A program made the position numbers and the translations under genes. The notes below the pieces were generated by a model. That model did not search any database, was not told where the DNA came from, and saw nothing but the letters and a program-made list of their open reading frames with translations. From contig NZ_BOML01000040.1 in NCBI RefSeq assembly GCF_016862175.1, positions 62,001-126,000 of the forward strand: 64,000 bases of DNA, in the 5' to 3' direction. Positions 17,070-26,140 of the stretch are shown here, piece by piece. The DNA comes from Paractinoplanes durhamensis (GTDB taxonomy: Bacteria; Actinomycetota; Actinomycetes; Mycobacteriales; Micromonosporaceae). Numbering within the stretch: the stretch's first letter is position 1; the number at the start of each line of letters is the position of its first letter.

Positions 17070-18029
17070 GTGCAACAGGATCGGTACGCTGCCCGCACGA
17101 TCAGTGTCGTGATCTGTAGCTATGCGGATTGGCGCTGGGACGACTTCCGGCGCGCGTGCGTCTCCGTCGAGGAGCAACTTACCGAGGGTGACGAGCTGGT
17201 GGTCGTGATCGACCACAACGACGGCCTGCTCGAGCGAGCCCGGACCGAGTTCCCCAACGCCCGCGTCGTCCCCAACGCCGGCCGCAAGGGTCTCTCCGAC
17301 GCCCGCAACACCGGGGTCGAGACCAGCCGCGGCGACGTGGTCGCTTTCCTCGACGACGACGCGGTCGCCCGGCCCGGCTGGGTCGACGGCCTCCGCACCG
17401 CGTTCGCCAGTGACGACGTGGCCGTCGCCGGCACCACGGTCCGGCCCAACTGGGAGGGTGGCAGCGCGCCCCGCTGGTTCCCCGACGAGTTCGGCTGGGT
17501 GGTCGGCTGCAGCTACCGTGGCCTGCCCGAGGTCAAGACGACCGTCCGCAACCCGATCGGCGCTTCCATGGCGGTGCGGCGCACGATCTTCGGGAAGGTG
17601 GGCGGCTTCTCCGACGCCATCGGCCGGGTCGGCACCAAGCCGGTCGGCTGCGAGGAGACCGAGTTCTGCATCCGGGTCTCCGCGCACGACCCCAACTACA
17701 AGGTGGTGTTCGACCCGTTCTCGGCGGTCGACCACTACGTTCCGGCGGTCCGGCAGACGATGAAGTATTTCGTCAGCCGCTGCTACCACGAAGGCCGCTC
17801 GAAGCGGATCGTCTCGATCCTGCAGGGGACCGACGCCGGTCTGTCCTCGGAGCGTACGTACGTGCGCGTGACTCTTCCGTCCGCAGTGGTGAAAGGGGTC
17901 GCCGGATCGCTACGGCGGCCGTCAGGTCTTCTCCGCGCCGGCGTCGTGGTGATCGGCCTGAGCAGCACCGTCCTGGGCTACGTGGTCGAGTCCTTCCAGC
18001 GAGGACAGGTCACCGTTTCCGCAACCTGA
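17070..18029 (+). CDS. family 2 glycosyltransferase
   Basis: 319 residues from a GTG. It has the GT-A fold: nucleotide-binding strand ISVVICSYAD (about 11-20), the second strand VVVIDHNDG, the KGLSDARNTG segment and the metal-binding FLDDDAV (about 92-98), then the acceptor region with the CEETEF acidic motif near 194. The C-terminus has one hydrophobic segment (about 288-305), so it may associate with the membrane. Donor and acceptor sugars cannot be read from sequence. It is the first gene of a three-gene set with the fusion protein and flippase downstream. Confidence 0.92.
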   Translation: MQQDRYAARTISVVICSYADWRWDDFRRACVSVEEQLTEGDELVVVIDHNDGLLERARTEFPNARVVPNAGRKGLSDARNTGVETSRGDVVAFLDDDAVARPGWVDGLRTAFASDDVAVAGTTVRPNWEGGSAPRWFPDEFGWVVGCSYRGLPEVKTTVRNPIGASMAVRRTIFGKVGGFSDAIGRVGTKPVGCEETEFCIRVSAHDPNYKVVFDPFSAVDHYVPAVRQTMKYFVSRCYHEGRSKRIVSILQGTDAGLSSERTYVRVTLPSAVVKGVAGSLRRPSGLLRAGVVVIGLSSTVLGYVVESFQRGQVTVSAT

Positions 18030-18167
18030 GTCGTGCCCGCTGATGAGGGGCTCCATGTTCGAGGCGTTTTTCCGATCCGTCTGCCGTCGCGTCCGCGACA
18101 GGCGGCCGGGGGCAATCGGGGAAGGGCCACCCCTCATCTCACTAGCCGAAACTGGAGCAAGGTAACC

Positions 18168-21100
18168 GTGGACGCAACACCCTTCCGGTTCAGCATCATC
18201 ATTCCCACGTACAACAGACGCGAGATCCTGCTGGACACGGTGGCCTCGATCGCCGCCGCCAGCCGGCCGTGGCCGTGCGAACTGATCGTGGTGATCGACG
18301 GTTCCCAGGACGGGAGTGCCGAGGCGCTCCGGAAACTCGACCTGCCGCTGCCGATCACGGTGGTGGAACAGGTGAACCAGGGCGCTGCGGCGGCCCGCAA
18401 CACCGGCGCGCTGGCCGCCCGGGGTGAGCTCCTGCTCTTCCTCGACGACGACATGGCCGTCGAGAAGGATTTGATCATCGAGCACGAGAAGACGCTGATG
18501 GCGGGCGCGGACGCGTCGGTCGGGCACATGCACATCGACCAGCGCTCGCCGCACAACCTGATGACCCGGGGCGTCGAGCGCTGGGCCGCGCTGCGGCGGG
18601 AGCGGCTCGAGAAGTCCGGCGGCAAGCTCGGCATGACCGACTTCCTCACCGGCCAGCTGTCGGTGCGGGCCGACTACTTTCGCAAGGTCGCCGGCTTCGA
18701 CGGCGGGATCACCGCCGACGGCACCTTCGGCGGCGAGGACACCGACCTCGTCTACCGCCTGCTGCAGCACGGCGCCACCCTCCGGTTCAGCGCCAAGGCG
18801 ATCTCCCACCAGCGGTACGTGGTGCCGGCCGCCAAGAGCATCCGGCAGTGGGAGCAGGCCGCGCACGCCGATGTCGCGCTGTCGCACAAGCATCCCGGCA
18901 TGGGCACCATGCTGAACAACGGGTACGCCGGCAACTCGCTCATGGGCCGGTTCACCCGCACCCTCGCGGCCCTGCCGGCCGGTGTCTTCCGGCCGTTCCA
19001 GGAGCGGGTCACCCAGCGGGTCGACAACGGCAAGATGGACGCCGCCACCGACGCGGTCTTCACCATGCTGCGCCGGATCGCCTACTGGCGTGGCGTGCGC
19101 TCCCGCGGTGGGTACGACCTGGCCTCCGACCCGGGTGTCCGGGTCGTCGCGTACCACGCGATCGAGGAGATCGACGACCCGCAGATCGGGCTGTACAGCG
19201 TCGCGCCCGAGCTCTTCGAGAAGCAGCTCGACGCGATGGTCGCGGCGGGCTACACGTTCATCACCGGCACCGACCTGCTCGAGCACCTCGACGGCCGGCC
19301 GCTCAAGCCGCGCAGCGTCCTGCTCACCTTCGACGACGCGTACGAAAGCCTGCTCACCAACGCCACGCCGATCATGGAGCGGTTCGCCGCCAACGGCATG
19401 GTCTGCGTGGTCGGCGACGAGATCGGTGGCTACAACACCTGGGACCACGCCGAGGGCGCCACCAAGTTGCCGCTGCTCAGCGCCGAACAGCTCGACCACA
19501 TGCGGGCGAACGGCTGGGAGATCGAGTCGCACAGCGCGCGGCACGGGCACCTCACCCGGATGGGCAGCGCCGAGCTGGCCGCCGATCTGACCGGGTCGCG
19601 GGACTCCATCGCGGACGCCGGCCTGGGCCGCCCGCGGTTCGTGGCCTACCCGTTCGGCGAGCATGACCGCCGGGTGCGCGCGCAGGCCCGCAAATCCGGC
19701 TACTCGGCCGCCTTCGCGCTGGTCACCGGCCCCACCAGCCCCGCCGACGGGAACCGTTACGGGATTCCCCGGGTAGAGGTTCAGAAAGACACCACGCCGG
19801 ACGATCTGCTACGGCGGCTCGACAACCCGGTGCGGATCGGCCGCGGCGACGTCCTCCGACGTGAGTTGCGCGGCCTGGCCAGCGGGGTGCTCGCCCGCGT
19901 ACGGCGTAGCCCCGAGCACCACCACCCCTGGAATACCGACGGAGCTGCGTTGACCCTCCCTACCGTTCGTACCGGCGTCTGGTGCTGCGACTTCGAGTTG
20001 GCCGGCGACGGCGCGACGTCGTCGATGGTGCCCGCCCGCGACGAGACCAGCATGCGAGTCCTGGTGCGCCTGCACGGTGAGCCGCTCGGGTACCTCACCC
20101 TGCCCCGCACCGGCACCGACCGCGATCACGTGGCGATCCGCCGGGCCACCTGGGCCGAATTCGGCGATCTGCTGATCGAGCACCTGAACGCGGAGGGCAC
20201 GCCCGTCCCCGAGCAGTCCGAGCGGGCCGACTGGCGCCCGCCGGCTCAGCCGGACACCTGCCCCAACCGGGTCGAGGCCGACGGCGACCTGGTCTCGGTC
20301 GTGGTCTGCACCCGCAACCGCAGCGAGTCGCTGCCGGACTGCCTCGACCGGCTGGCCGCGGTGACCTACCCGCACGTCGAGTTCATCATCGTGGACAACG
20401 CGCCCAGCGACGACTCCACCCAGCAGGTGGTGCAGCGCTACGCGTCCGCCGACGAGCGGTTCCGCTACGTTCGCGAATCGCGGCCGGGCCTCTCCCGCGC
20501 CCGCAACGCCGGTCTCGCCGCGGCTCGTGGCCGCTACCTGGCCTACACCGACGACGACGTCGCGGTCGACAGCGGCTGGGTGCACGGCCTGGTCCGGGGC
20601 TTCCGCCGCCGGGCCGACGTGGCCTGCGTGACCGGCCTGGTCTGCACCGCGGCGATCAGCAACGGCTCGGAGGCCTACTTCGACGCGCGGCTGGCGTCCT
20701 GGTCGACCCGGTGCCGGCCGCAGTTCTTCGACATGTCGATGCGCGGCGAGTACGGCGTGCTCTACCCGTTCTCACCCGGCATGTTCGGCACCGGTGCCAG
20801 CTTCGCCTTCGACCGGGAGCGGCTGGTCCGGCTCGGCGGCTTCGACGAGGCGCTCGGCGCCGGCACGCTCACCCGCGGCGGCGAAGACCTGGACATCTTC
20901 GTCCGGGTGATGCTCGACAACGGCGCGATCGCCTACGAACCCTCCGCGGTCGTATGGCATCACCACCGGGCGGACGAAGCGGCCCTGCTGCGTCAGATGT
21001 ATGGCTACGGCACCGGTTTCACGGCGTACGTAACAAAGCTTCTGATGTCTCGTGCCACCCGTGGCGAGGTGTTGCGGCGTGTTCCGGCCGGTCTCGCCAA

Positions 21101-21257
21101 GATGGTGCGGATCAAGCGGGAGACCGACCAGCGCCTGACCGAGGCGGTGCCCACGCCGGCCGGTGCGATGCGCCGCGAATTCACCGGTTATCTCACCGGT
21201 CCGGTGCTCTATGTCCGGGCCCGCCGGCAGGTTCGCCGGGAGCTCGTCGCCTCGTGA
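18168..21257 (+). CDS. trifunctional GT2 - polysaccharide deacetylase - GT2 fusion
   Basis: 1029 residues from a GTG with GGAGCAAGG seven bases upstream; an in-frame GTG at 18033 adds a 45-residue Arg-rich extension with no similarity. Domain 1 (about 8-250) is a GT2 transferase (FSIIIPTYNRREI, FLDDDMAVEKD, GGEDTDLVYRL). Domain 2 (about 320-560) is a NodB-type carbohydrate esterase 4 (VVAYHAIEE, LLTFDDAYES near 385, ESHSARHGHLTR near 450, FVAYPFGEHD) with the metal Asp and His residues in place. Domain 3 (about 705-960) is a second GT2 (VSVVVCTRNRSES, YTDDDVAVDSGW near 792, GGEDLDIFVR). One polypeptide may thus add, deacetylate and extend a sugar. No membrane segment is obvious. The flippase gene follows. 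Confidence 0.9.
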   Translation: MDATPFRFSIIIPTYNRREILLDTVASIAAASRPWPCELIVVIDGSQDGSAEALRKLDLPLPITVVEQVNQGAAAARNTGALAARGELLLFLDDDMAVEKDLIIEHEKTLMAGADASVGHMHIDQRSPHNLMTRGVERWAALRRERLEKSGGKLGMTDFLTGQLSVRADYFRKVAGFDGGITADGTFGGEDTDLVYRLLQHGATLRFSAKAISHQRYVVPAAKSIRQWEQAAHADVALSHKHPGMGTMLNNGYAGNSLMGRFTRTLAALPAGVFRPFQERVTQRVDNGKMDAATDAVFTMLRRIAYWRGVRSRGGYDLASDPGVRVVAYHAIEEIDDPQIGLYSVAPELFEKQLDAMVAAGYTFITGTDLLEHLDGRPLKPRSVLLTFDDAYESLLTNATPIMERFAANGMVCVVGDEIGGYNTWDHAEGATKLPLLSAEQLDHMRANGWEIESHSARHGHLTRMGSAELAADLTGSRDSIADAGLGRPRFVAYPFGEHDRRVRAQARKSGYSAAFALVTGPTSPADGNRYGIPRVEVQKDTTPDDLLRRLDNPVRIGRGDVLRRELRGLASGVLARVRRSPEHHHPWNTDGAALTLPTVRTGVWCCDFELAGDGATSSMVPARDETSMRVLVRLHGEPLGYLTLPRTGTDRDHVAIRRATWAEFGDLLIEHLNAEGTPVPEQSERADWRPPAQPDTCPNRVEADGDLVSVVVCTRNRSESLPDCLDRLAAVTYPHVEFIIVDNAPSDDSTQQVVQRYASADERFRYVRESRPGLSRARNAGLAAARGRYLAYTDDDVAVDSGWVHGLVRGFRRRADVACVTGLVCTAAISNGSEAYFDARLASWSTRCRPQFFDMSMRGEYGVLYPFSPGMFGTGASFAFDRERLVRLGGFDEALGAGTLTRGGEDLDIFVRVMLDNGAIAYEPSAVVWHHHRADEAALLRQMYGYGTGFTAYVTKLLMSRATRGEVLRRVPAGLAKMVRIKRETDQRLTEAVPTPAGAMRREFTGYLTGPVLYVRARRQVRRELVAS

Positions 21258-21360
21258 CGGTGGTCGCTTGTCGCTCATCCTGAAACAAATTCTTAGTATG
21301 GTCAGCCTGTAAGCCGGGGGTCGAGAAGTCCGGCGCTGTGCGCTTCTGAAAGGGCTCTTG

Positions 21361-22974
21361 ATGACTGCCGAGCCGGTGGAGAAAGAGGCGAAGAACCATG
21401 TCGCCCAACTCTTCGGCCGGGACTCGATCTATCTGGTGGTCTGGGCGGTGCAGCTCCTCTGCTCCGCCCTGTTCACCCCGGTCCTCACCCGCATCCTCAG
21501 CGCGGGTGACTACGGCACGGTCCAGTCCGGCATTGCGATCATGCAGGTGTTGTTCATCTTTGCCGCGCTCGGCCTGCAAGCGGCTGTGCAACGCGAGGAC
21601 GCCGGCAACGACAACCTGCTCGGCGCGCGGCGCCTGATCGGTTTCGGCGTCATCGCGGCCGGGGCGATCACCTTCACCGCATGGTCGACGGTCGGGCTGT
21701 GGAGCGCGCCGCTCGGTCTGCACGGCAGCCAGTACGAGTTGAAGATGTCGGTGATCTGGGCCGGTGCGTCCGCGGTCACCAACACCTCGCTCGGCCTGCT
21801 GCGCAGCCGGGACCGGCTGGCCGCGTTCGTCGCGGTCGGCCTGACCCAGTCGGTGGGCGGTCAGCTGACCGCGCTGGCGCTGTGCAAGTTCATCGCGCCC
21901 ACCTCCGAGAACTACCTGCTCGGCCAGACCGTCTGTCAGATCGGCGCGATGCTGATCGCGCTCTGCATCTTCCCGCCGGCCTTCTTCTGGGTGCGGCACT
22001 TCGACTTCCTCGGCCGGGCGCTGCTGTTCGCCCTCCCGCTGGTGCCGTCCACGCTCTCCACGTTCGTCATCGAGAGCTCCGACCGGCTGGTGATCGGCGC
22101 GAACCTCGGCAGCGAGCAGGTGGCGCGATATCAGATCGCGTACAACATCGCGAGCATGCCGATGCTGTTGCTGGCGGTGCTCAGTTCGGCGTGGATGCCC
22201 CGGTTCTTCAGCCTCAGCGAACCGGGGGAGCGCGCTCAAGTCCTGCGCGACAGCCGGGATGCGCTCAACCGGCTGATGGTCCCAGTGGTCCTCGGCTTCG
22301 CGTTCGGGTCACCACTGATCCTGCGGTTGTGGGTGCCTCCCTCGTACCGTCCGGATGATCTTCAATTCGTCGTCGCCGTCGTCCTGATCACCGTGGTGCC
22401 CTACTCGGCGCAGCTGGCCGTGACCCGCACCCTGCTGACCTACGGCCGGACCGGCTCGATCGCGCTGGTCAACTTCGTCGGCGCGGCGATCAACCTGGTC
22501 GTCAACCTGGCCCTGGTCACGCATCTCGGGCTGATCGGGCCGGCCCTCGCCACGCTCATCGCGTTCACCCTGCTCTGGCTGATCTTCGCCTGGGTCGGCC
22601 GGGACATCTCGCCCGGACGCGCGCCGATAAACCTTCTGCTGCAGCTCGTCGCCGCCTGCGGGATAGCACTGGCCGCGGCCGCCGTCCCGGAGAGCGTTCC
22701 GGTCATGATCCTGCGGGCCGCCCTCAGCGTCGGCGCGGTGGCCTGGTTCGTGCTGGTCTTCCTGAAGATCCGCCAGACCGAGGTGCCCGAGTCCGACCTG
22801 ATGATCGACGAGCACGTGACGACCCTGATGCCGGCGGTCGCCGAGATCACCACGTTCTCGGCGCAGGTGCCGGTCCGGGTGCCGGCGATCGGCCGGGCCA
22901 CCGTCCGCCGCCCGTCGAACATCGAGCAGACCGCGAAGATCTACTACGGCGGCCGGTACGTGACCCGGCTCTAG
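21361..22974 (+). CDS. Wzx-type polysaccharide flippase
   Basis: 537 residues from the ATG with GAAAGGG upstream. Twelve to fourteen hydrophobic helices are arranged as in the MATE/MOP exporters, with the N-terminal FTPVLTRILSAGDYGTVQSG typical of oligosaccharide flippases. The C-terminal 70 residues are soluble. Family role: turning lipid-linked oligosaccharide across the cell membrane for assembly outside. No Wzy polymerase or priming transferase is adjacent, so the locus either makes a short glycan or depends on genes elsewhere. Confidence 0.9.
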   Translation: MTAEPVEKEAKNHVAQLFGRDSIYLVVWAVQLLCSALFTPVLTRILSAGDYGTVQSGIAIMQVLFIFAALGLQAAVQREDAGNDNLLGARRLIGFGVIAAGAITFTAWSTVGLWSAPLGLHGSQYELKMSVIWAGASAVTNTSLGLLRSRDRLAAFVAVGLTQSVGGQLTALALCKFIAPTSENYLLGQTVCQIGAMLIALCIFPPAFFWVRHFDFLGRALLFALPLVPSTLSTFVIESSDRLVIGANLGSEQVARYQIAYNIASMPMLLLAVLSSAWMPRFFSLSEPGERAQVLRDSRDALNRLMVPVVLGFAFGSPLILRLWVPPSYRPDDLQFVVAVVLITVVPYSAQLAVTRTLLTYGRTGSIALVNFVGAAINLVVNLALVTHLGLIGPALATLIAFTLLWLIFAWVGRDISPGRAPINLLLQLVAACGIALAAAAVPESVPVMILRAALSVGAVAWFVLVFLKIRQTEVPESDLMIDEHVTTLMPAVAEITTFSAQVPVRVPAIGRATVRRPSNIEQTAKIYYGGRYVTRL

Positions 22975-22984
22975 GATCGGTTCC

Positions 22985-24169
22985 ATGACTTACGTCGTGG
23001 TGGGTGGGGGCCTCGCCGGGGCCAAAGCGGTGGAAACCCTACGGGAGTCCGGTTTTGCCGGAGCGGTCACGCTGATCGGGACGGAACCCGAGCTTCCGTA
23101 CGAACGTCCGCCGCTCTCCAAGGGCCTGCTGCTCGGCAACGACGCCCCGGACAGCGTCTACGTGCACACCGCCGAGTGGTACGCGGAGCACGACGTCACG
23201 CTGCGCACCGGCACCACGGTGACCGGCATCGACCGGGCGGCCAAGGCGGTCCGGCTCGGTGACGGTTCGTCGATCGGCTACCAGCGGTTGCTGCTGGCCA
23301 CCGGTTCCAGCCCGCGGCCGCTGCCCGGCGCCCTGTCGCTGCGCACCCTCGCCGATTCGCACCGGATCGCGGCGGCGGTGACCGAAAGCGGCCGGGTGGT
23401 GATCGTCGGGGCCGGCTGGATCGGTCTCGAGGTCGCGGCGTTCGCCCGCAGCCGCGGCGCCGCCGTGACCGTGGTCGGCAGCTCGGCCCTCCCGCTGCAG
23501 GGCATTCTCGGCGACGAGATCGCCCAGGTCTTCGCCGACCTGCACCGCGCCAACGGCGTCACCCTGCACATGGGCACCCACGCCGTCGCGGTCGGCGACG
23601 GCGCGGTCCGGCTCGCCGACGGCACGAGCCTCCCCGCCGACGTGGTGATCGCCGGCATCGGGGTCACGCCGAACGTGTCGCTCGCCGCCGACGCCGGCCT
23701 GGCTGTCGACAACGGCGTGCTGGTCGACCACCGGCTGGCCACCAGTGACCCGGACATCTTCGCGGCCGGCGACATCGCGAACGTCGACCACCCGCTGCTC
23801 AAGCACCGCATCCGGGTCGAGCACTGGGCCGCCGCCCGCAACACCGGCCCGGTCGCCGCCAAGGCGATGCTCGGCGAGGACGTCTCCTACGACAAGCTGC
23901 CCTACTTCTTCACCGACCAGTTCGACCTCGGCATGGAGTACATCGGCTGGATCGCGCCCGGGGCCGAACCGGAGGTCGTCGTCCGTGGCGATCTCGCAGG
24001 GCGGGAATTCATCGCGTTCTGGCTGGTCGACGGCAAGGTCGCGGCGGGCATGAATGTCAACATCTGGGACGTGGGCGAACCGATCGAAGCCCTGATCCGC
24101 TCCGGCGCCGTCGTCGACCCGGCCCGCCTCGCCGACCCGGGCGTCGAGCTGTCTGACCTTTCCGGGTAA
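22985..24169 (+). CDS. FAD/NAD(P)-dependent oxidoreductase, ferredoxin-reductase type
   Basis: 394 residues. The first dinucleotide site YVVVGGGLAGAKAVETL is at the N-terminus, PYERPPLSKG binds FAD, a second NAD(P) site VVIVGAGWIGLEVAAF lies near 138, and the FAD-contact motif FAAGDIAN near 259. The C-terminal part has the Reductase_C domain (EHWAAARNTG). Family members reduce ferredoxin, rubredoxin or Rieske partners of P450 or dioxygenase systems. No such partner is adjacent; the next gene is another flavin reductase. Confidence 0.93.
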   Translation: MTYVVVGGGLAGAKAVETLRESGFAGAVTLIGTEPELPYERPPLSKGLLLGNDAPDSVYVHTAEWYAEHDVTLRTGTTVTGIDRAAKAVRLGDGSSIGYQRLLLATGSSPRPLPGALSLRTLADSHRIAAAVTESGRVVIVGAGWIGLEVAAFARSRGAAVTVVGSSALPLQGILGDEIAQVFADLHRANGVTLHMGTHAVAVGDGAVRLADGTSLPADVVIAGIGVTPNVSLAADAGLAVDNGVLVDHRLATSDPDIFAAGDIANVDHPLLKHRIRVEHWAAARNTGPVAAKAMLGEDVSYDKLPYFFTDQFDLGMEYIGWIAPGAEPEVVVRGDLAGREFIAFWLVDGKVAAGMNVNIWDVGEPIEALIRSGAVVDPARLADPGVELSDLSG

Positions 24170-24218
24170 TCGCACTCCGCGTGCGCCCCCGAACTGGCAG
24201 ATCGACGACGCTTGGCAC

Positions 24219-24929
24219 ATGGACGGGTGGCACGCCCAGGTGCTTACGCACGAACGACGTGGTCCCGACGTCGCCGTGTTCACGTGCCGTACGGGCGTGC
24301 CATTACCGTTCCATGCCGGGCAGCACGTCACCATCGAGTGCCCGTACCGGCCATGGCAGTCACGGGCGTACGCCATGGCGAACGCCCCGCGACCGGACCG
24401 CGTACTGGAGTTCCACGTACGCGCCGCCGGCGTGGCCGGAGTGTCGGCCGCGCTGGTGCGGCGCCTGAAACCCGGCGACATGCTGCGGCTGAGCGAGCCA
24501 CGCGGCACCCTGGCCCTGGACTCGTTCTCCCGCCGGGACGCCGTCTTCGTGGCCGGCGGCACCGGTCTGGCCCCGGCGAAGGCCCTGATCGAGGAGTTGG
24601 CCCGCTTCAACCGAACCCGCTGGATCCACCTGTTCCGCGGCGAGCGCCGGCTGAGCGACTTCTACGACCGGCCGAGCCTGGACCGGATGGAACGGCAACA
24701 CCCATGGCTGACCGTGCTCAGGGCAACGAGCGACGAGCCCGGCGAGGACGGCGAACAGGCCACGGTCGCCGACCTGATCGCCCGCCACGGCCCATGGCCC
24801 GACCACGACTTCTACGTCTTCGGCTCGTCCGGGATGGTCTCCGAAACCCTGATCCGGCTGGACGATCTGGGCGTAACCCCCGACCGAATCCGCCACGGAA
24901 CGTACGACATAACCCCGGCCGCTCGGTAG
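24219..24929 (+). CDS. flavodoxin/ferredoxin-NADP reductase-like protein (flavohaemoglobin reductase half without globin)
   Basis: 236 residues: FAD domain (about 5-105) with the QSRAYAMANAP flavin motif, then an NAD-binding domain (GGTGLAPAKALIEEL near 111, YVFGSSGMV near 205). Actinobacterial globin-reductase fusions carry this same module C-terminal to a globin. Here the globin is absent, yet the in-frame codons just upstream of the ATG (reading PPNWQIDDAWH) look like the inter-domain linker, though no start codon precedes them. It may be a domain freed by loss of its globin or a stand-alone reductase. It is 49 bp behind the previous reductase gene and probably co-transcribed. Confidence 0.85.
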   Translation: MDGWHAQVLTHERRGPDVAVFTCRTGVPLPFHAGQHVTIECPYRPWQSRAYAMANAPRPDRVLEFHVRAAGVAGVSAALVRRLKPGDMLRLSEPRGTLALDSFSRRDAVFVAGGTGLAPAKALIEELARFNRTRWIHLFRGERRLSDFYDRPSLDRMERQHPWLTVLRATSDEPGEDGEQATVADLIARHGPWPDHDFYVFGSSGMVSETLIRLDDLGVTPDRIRHGTYDITPAAR

Positions 24930-24939
24930 CCGTATCCGG

Positions 24940-25030
24940 TTCTCAGCCTTTTCCGCCTGGCATCGGCTCAGCCTTTTCCTGCCTGGCATCGGCTCAGCCT
25001 CTTCCGCCCGGCTTCGGCTCAGCCTTTCAG
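24940..25030. repeat. about 26-bp tandem repeat at gene 3' end
   Basis: Three full copies and one partial copy of a unit like GGCTCAGCCTTTTCC-GCCTGGCATC, the last copy running into the 3' end of the convergent monooxygenase gene. The units vary at a few positions and one has an extra T. Confidence 0.85.
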
Positions 25031-26094
25031 TCCGGTGGGCCGGTCAGCATGCTCACCTTGAGCACGCCGTCGCGCAACGGCACTGCGTGCCGCTGACGCG
25101 TCATCCACGATGCGGCGCCTGCCATCCGCGCGAGCCGCTGCGTGGTCCGGCGACGGTTCTTGTCGTACGCCGTGAGCCCGTGCCCTTTGCTCGCGTCGGT
25201 CGTGTTCATCGCGGCGGCCAGGGCGACGGCGTCGATCATTGCTTCGCAGGCGCCGCGGCCCAGATCGGGATTCATGGCGTGGGCGGCGTCGCCGATCAGC
25301 GCGACGTTTCCGGCCACATAGGACGGCAGTTTCGGGGTCACGTAGATGTCGTGCCGCAGGATGCCCTCCTCGCTGATCTTCGGGAGGATGTCGGCGACCG
25401 GGCCGGTCCAGTGCCCGAAGCGCTGCTGCAGGGCTGCCCGCTCGGCGCCGGGCCGGAAGTCGCCCTCGGGGGCAGCGGCCGAGGCGAACCAGTTGGTGCG
25501 GCCACCCTCCTGCGGGGTGACGCCGAACTTGACGCCGGCACCCCAGTACTCGGCGAACGTGTCGATGGGCCGATCATCGAGGGTGCCGCGCCAGGCCGTG
25601 GTGCCGGCGTAACGGGCCCGGAAGCGCGGCCCGAAAAGTTCCTCGCGGGTGTGACTGAAGACGCCGTCGGCCGCGACGACCAGGTCGTTCGTCCCTCGTA
25701 GCGCCGCGACCTCGCCGATCGGGTCACCGAACCGCAGGTCGCAGCCGTCGGCCGCGGCGCGGAGAACGGCCAGGAGTGCGGGCCGGGACAGCAGGTGGAC
25801 ACGGTCGCCGGTGCGGCGCTCGAGCTTGTCGACGTCGATCCGGGCGATGACGCTGCCGTCCGGTCGGCGGAACTCGCCGTGCTTCTGCGGGCAGCCCCGC
25901 TCGCGGACCTCGTCGCCGATGCCGAGGGTGTCGAGGGCGCGCAGGGCAACGGGCCAGATGCCCAGCGCCGTGCCGGTGGGCGGCGTGCCGGTCTGGCGCT
26001 CGTGGACGGTGACCTGCCAGCCGGTGCGGTGGAGGGCGATGGCCGCGGCCAGGCCGCCGATGCCACCACCGATGATCGCTGCGGTTCTCCCCAT
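25027..26094 (-). CDS. FAD-dependent monooxygenase
   Basis: 355 residues of the aromatic hydroxylase (PHBH-like) class: N-terminal GGGIGGLAAAIALHRTG for FAD, ERQTG at the end of the second strand, a DG motif at VVAADGVFSHTREELFG and the FAD ribityl motif GDAAHAMNPDLGRGACEA. These enzymes use NAD(P)H and O2 to hydroxylate small molecules. The substrate is unknown. It is divergent from a TetR-family gene with a palindrome between, a common arrangement for ligand-induced detoxification. Confidence 0.92.
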   Translation of the reverse strand: MGRTAAIIGGGIGGLAAAIALHRTGWQVTVHERQTGTPPTGTALGIWPVALRALDTLGIGDEVRERGCPQKHGEFRRPDGSVIARIDVDKLERRTGDRVHLLSRPALLAVLRAAADGCDLRFGDPIGEVAALRGTNDLVVAADGVFSHTREELFGPRFRARYAGTTAWRGTLDDRPIDTFAEYWGAGVKFGVTPQEGGRTNWFASAAAPEGDFRPGAERAALQQRFGHWTGPVADILPKISEEGILRHDIYVTPKLPSYVAGNVALIGDAAHAMNPDLGRGACEAMIDAVALAAAMNTTDASKGHGLTAYDKNRRRTTQRLARMAGAASWMTRQRHAVPLRDGVLKVSMLTGPPD

Positions 26095-26115
26095 GCATCG
26101 GAAGTTACCACAGGT

Positions 26116-26131
26116 GTAGTTTCGAGACTAC
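26116..26131. promoter_or_regulatory. TetR-type operator between monooxygenase and regulator
   Basis: GTAGTTTCGAGACTAC is a 16-bp dyad with a single mismatched pair, centred 17 bp before the regulator's ATG and 30 bp before the monooxygenase start. A further half-site GTAGTATG overlaps the regulator start. Confidence 0.7.
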
Positions 26132-26140
26132 TGATGTAGT

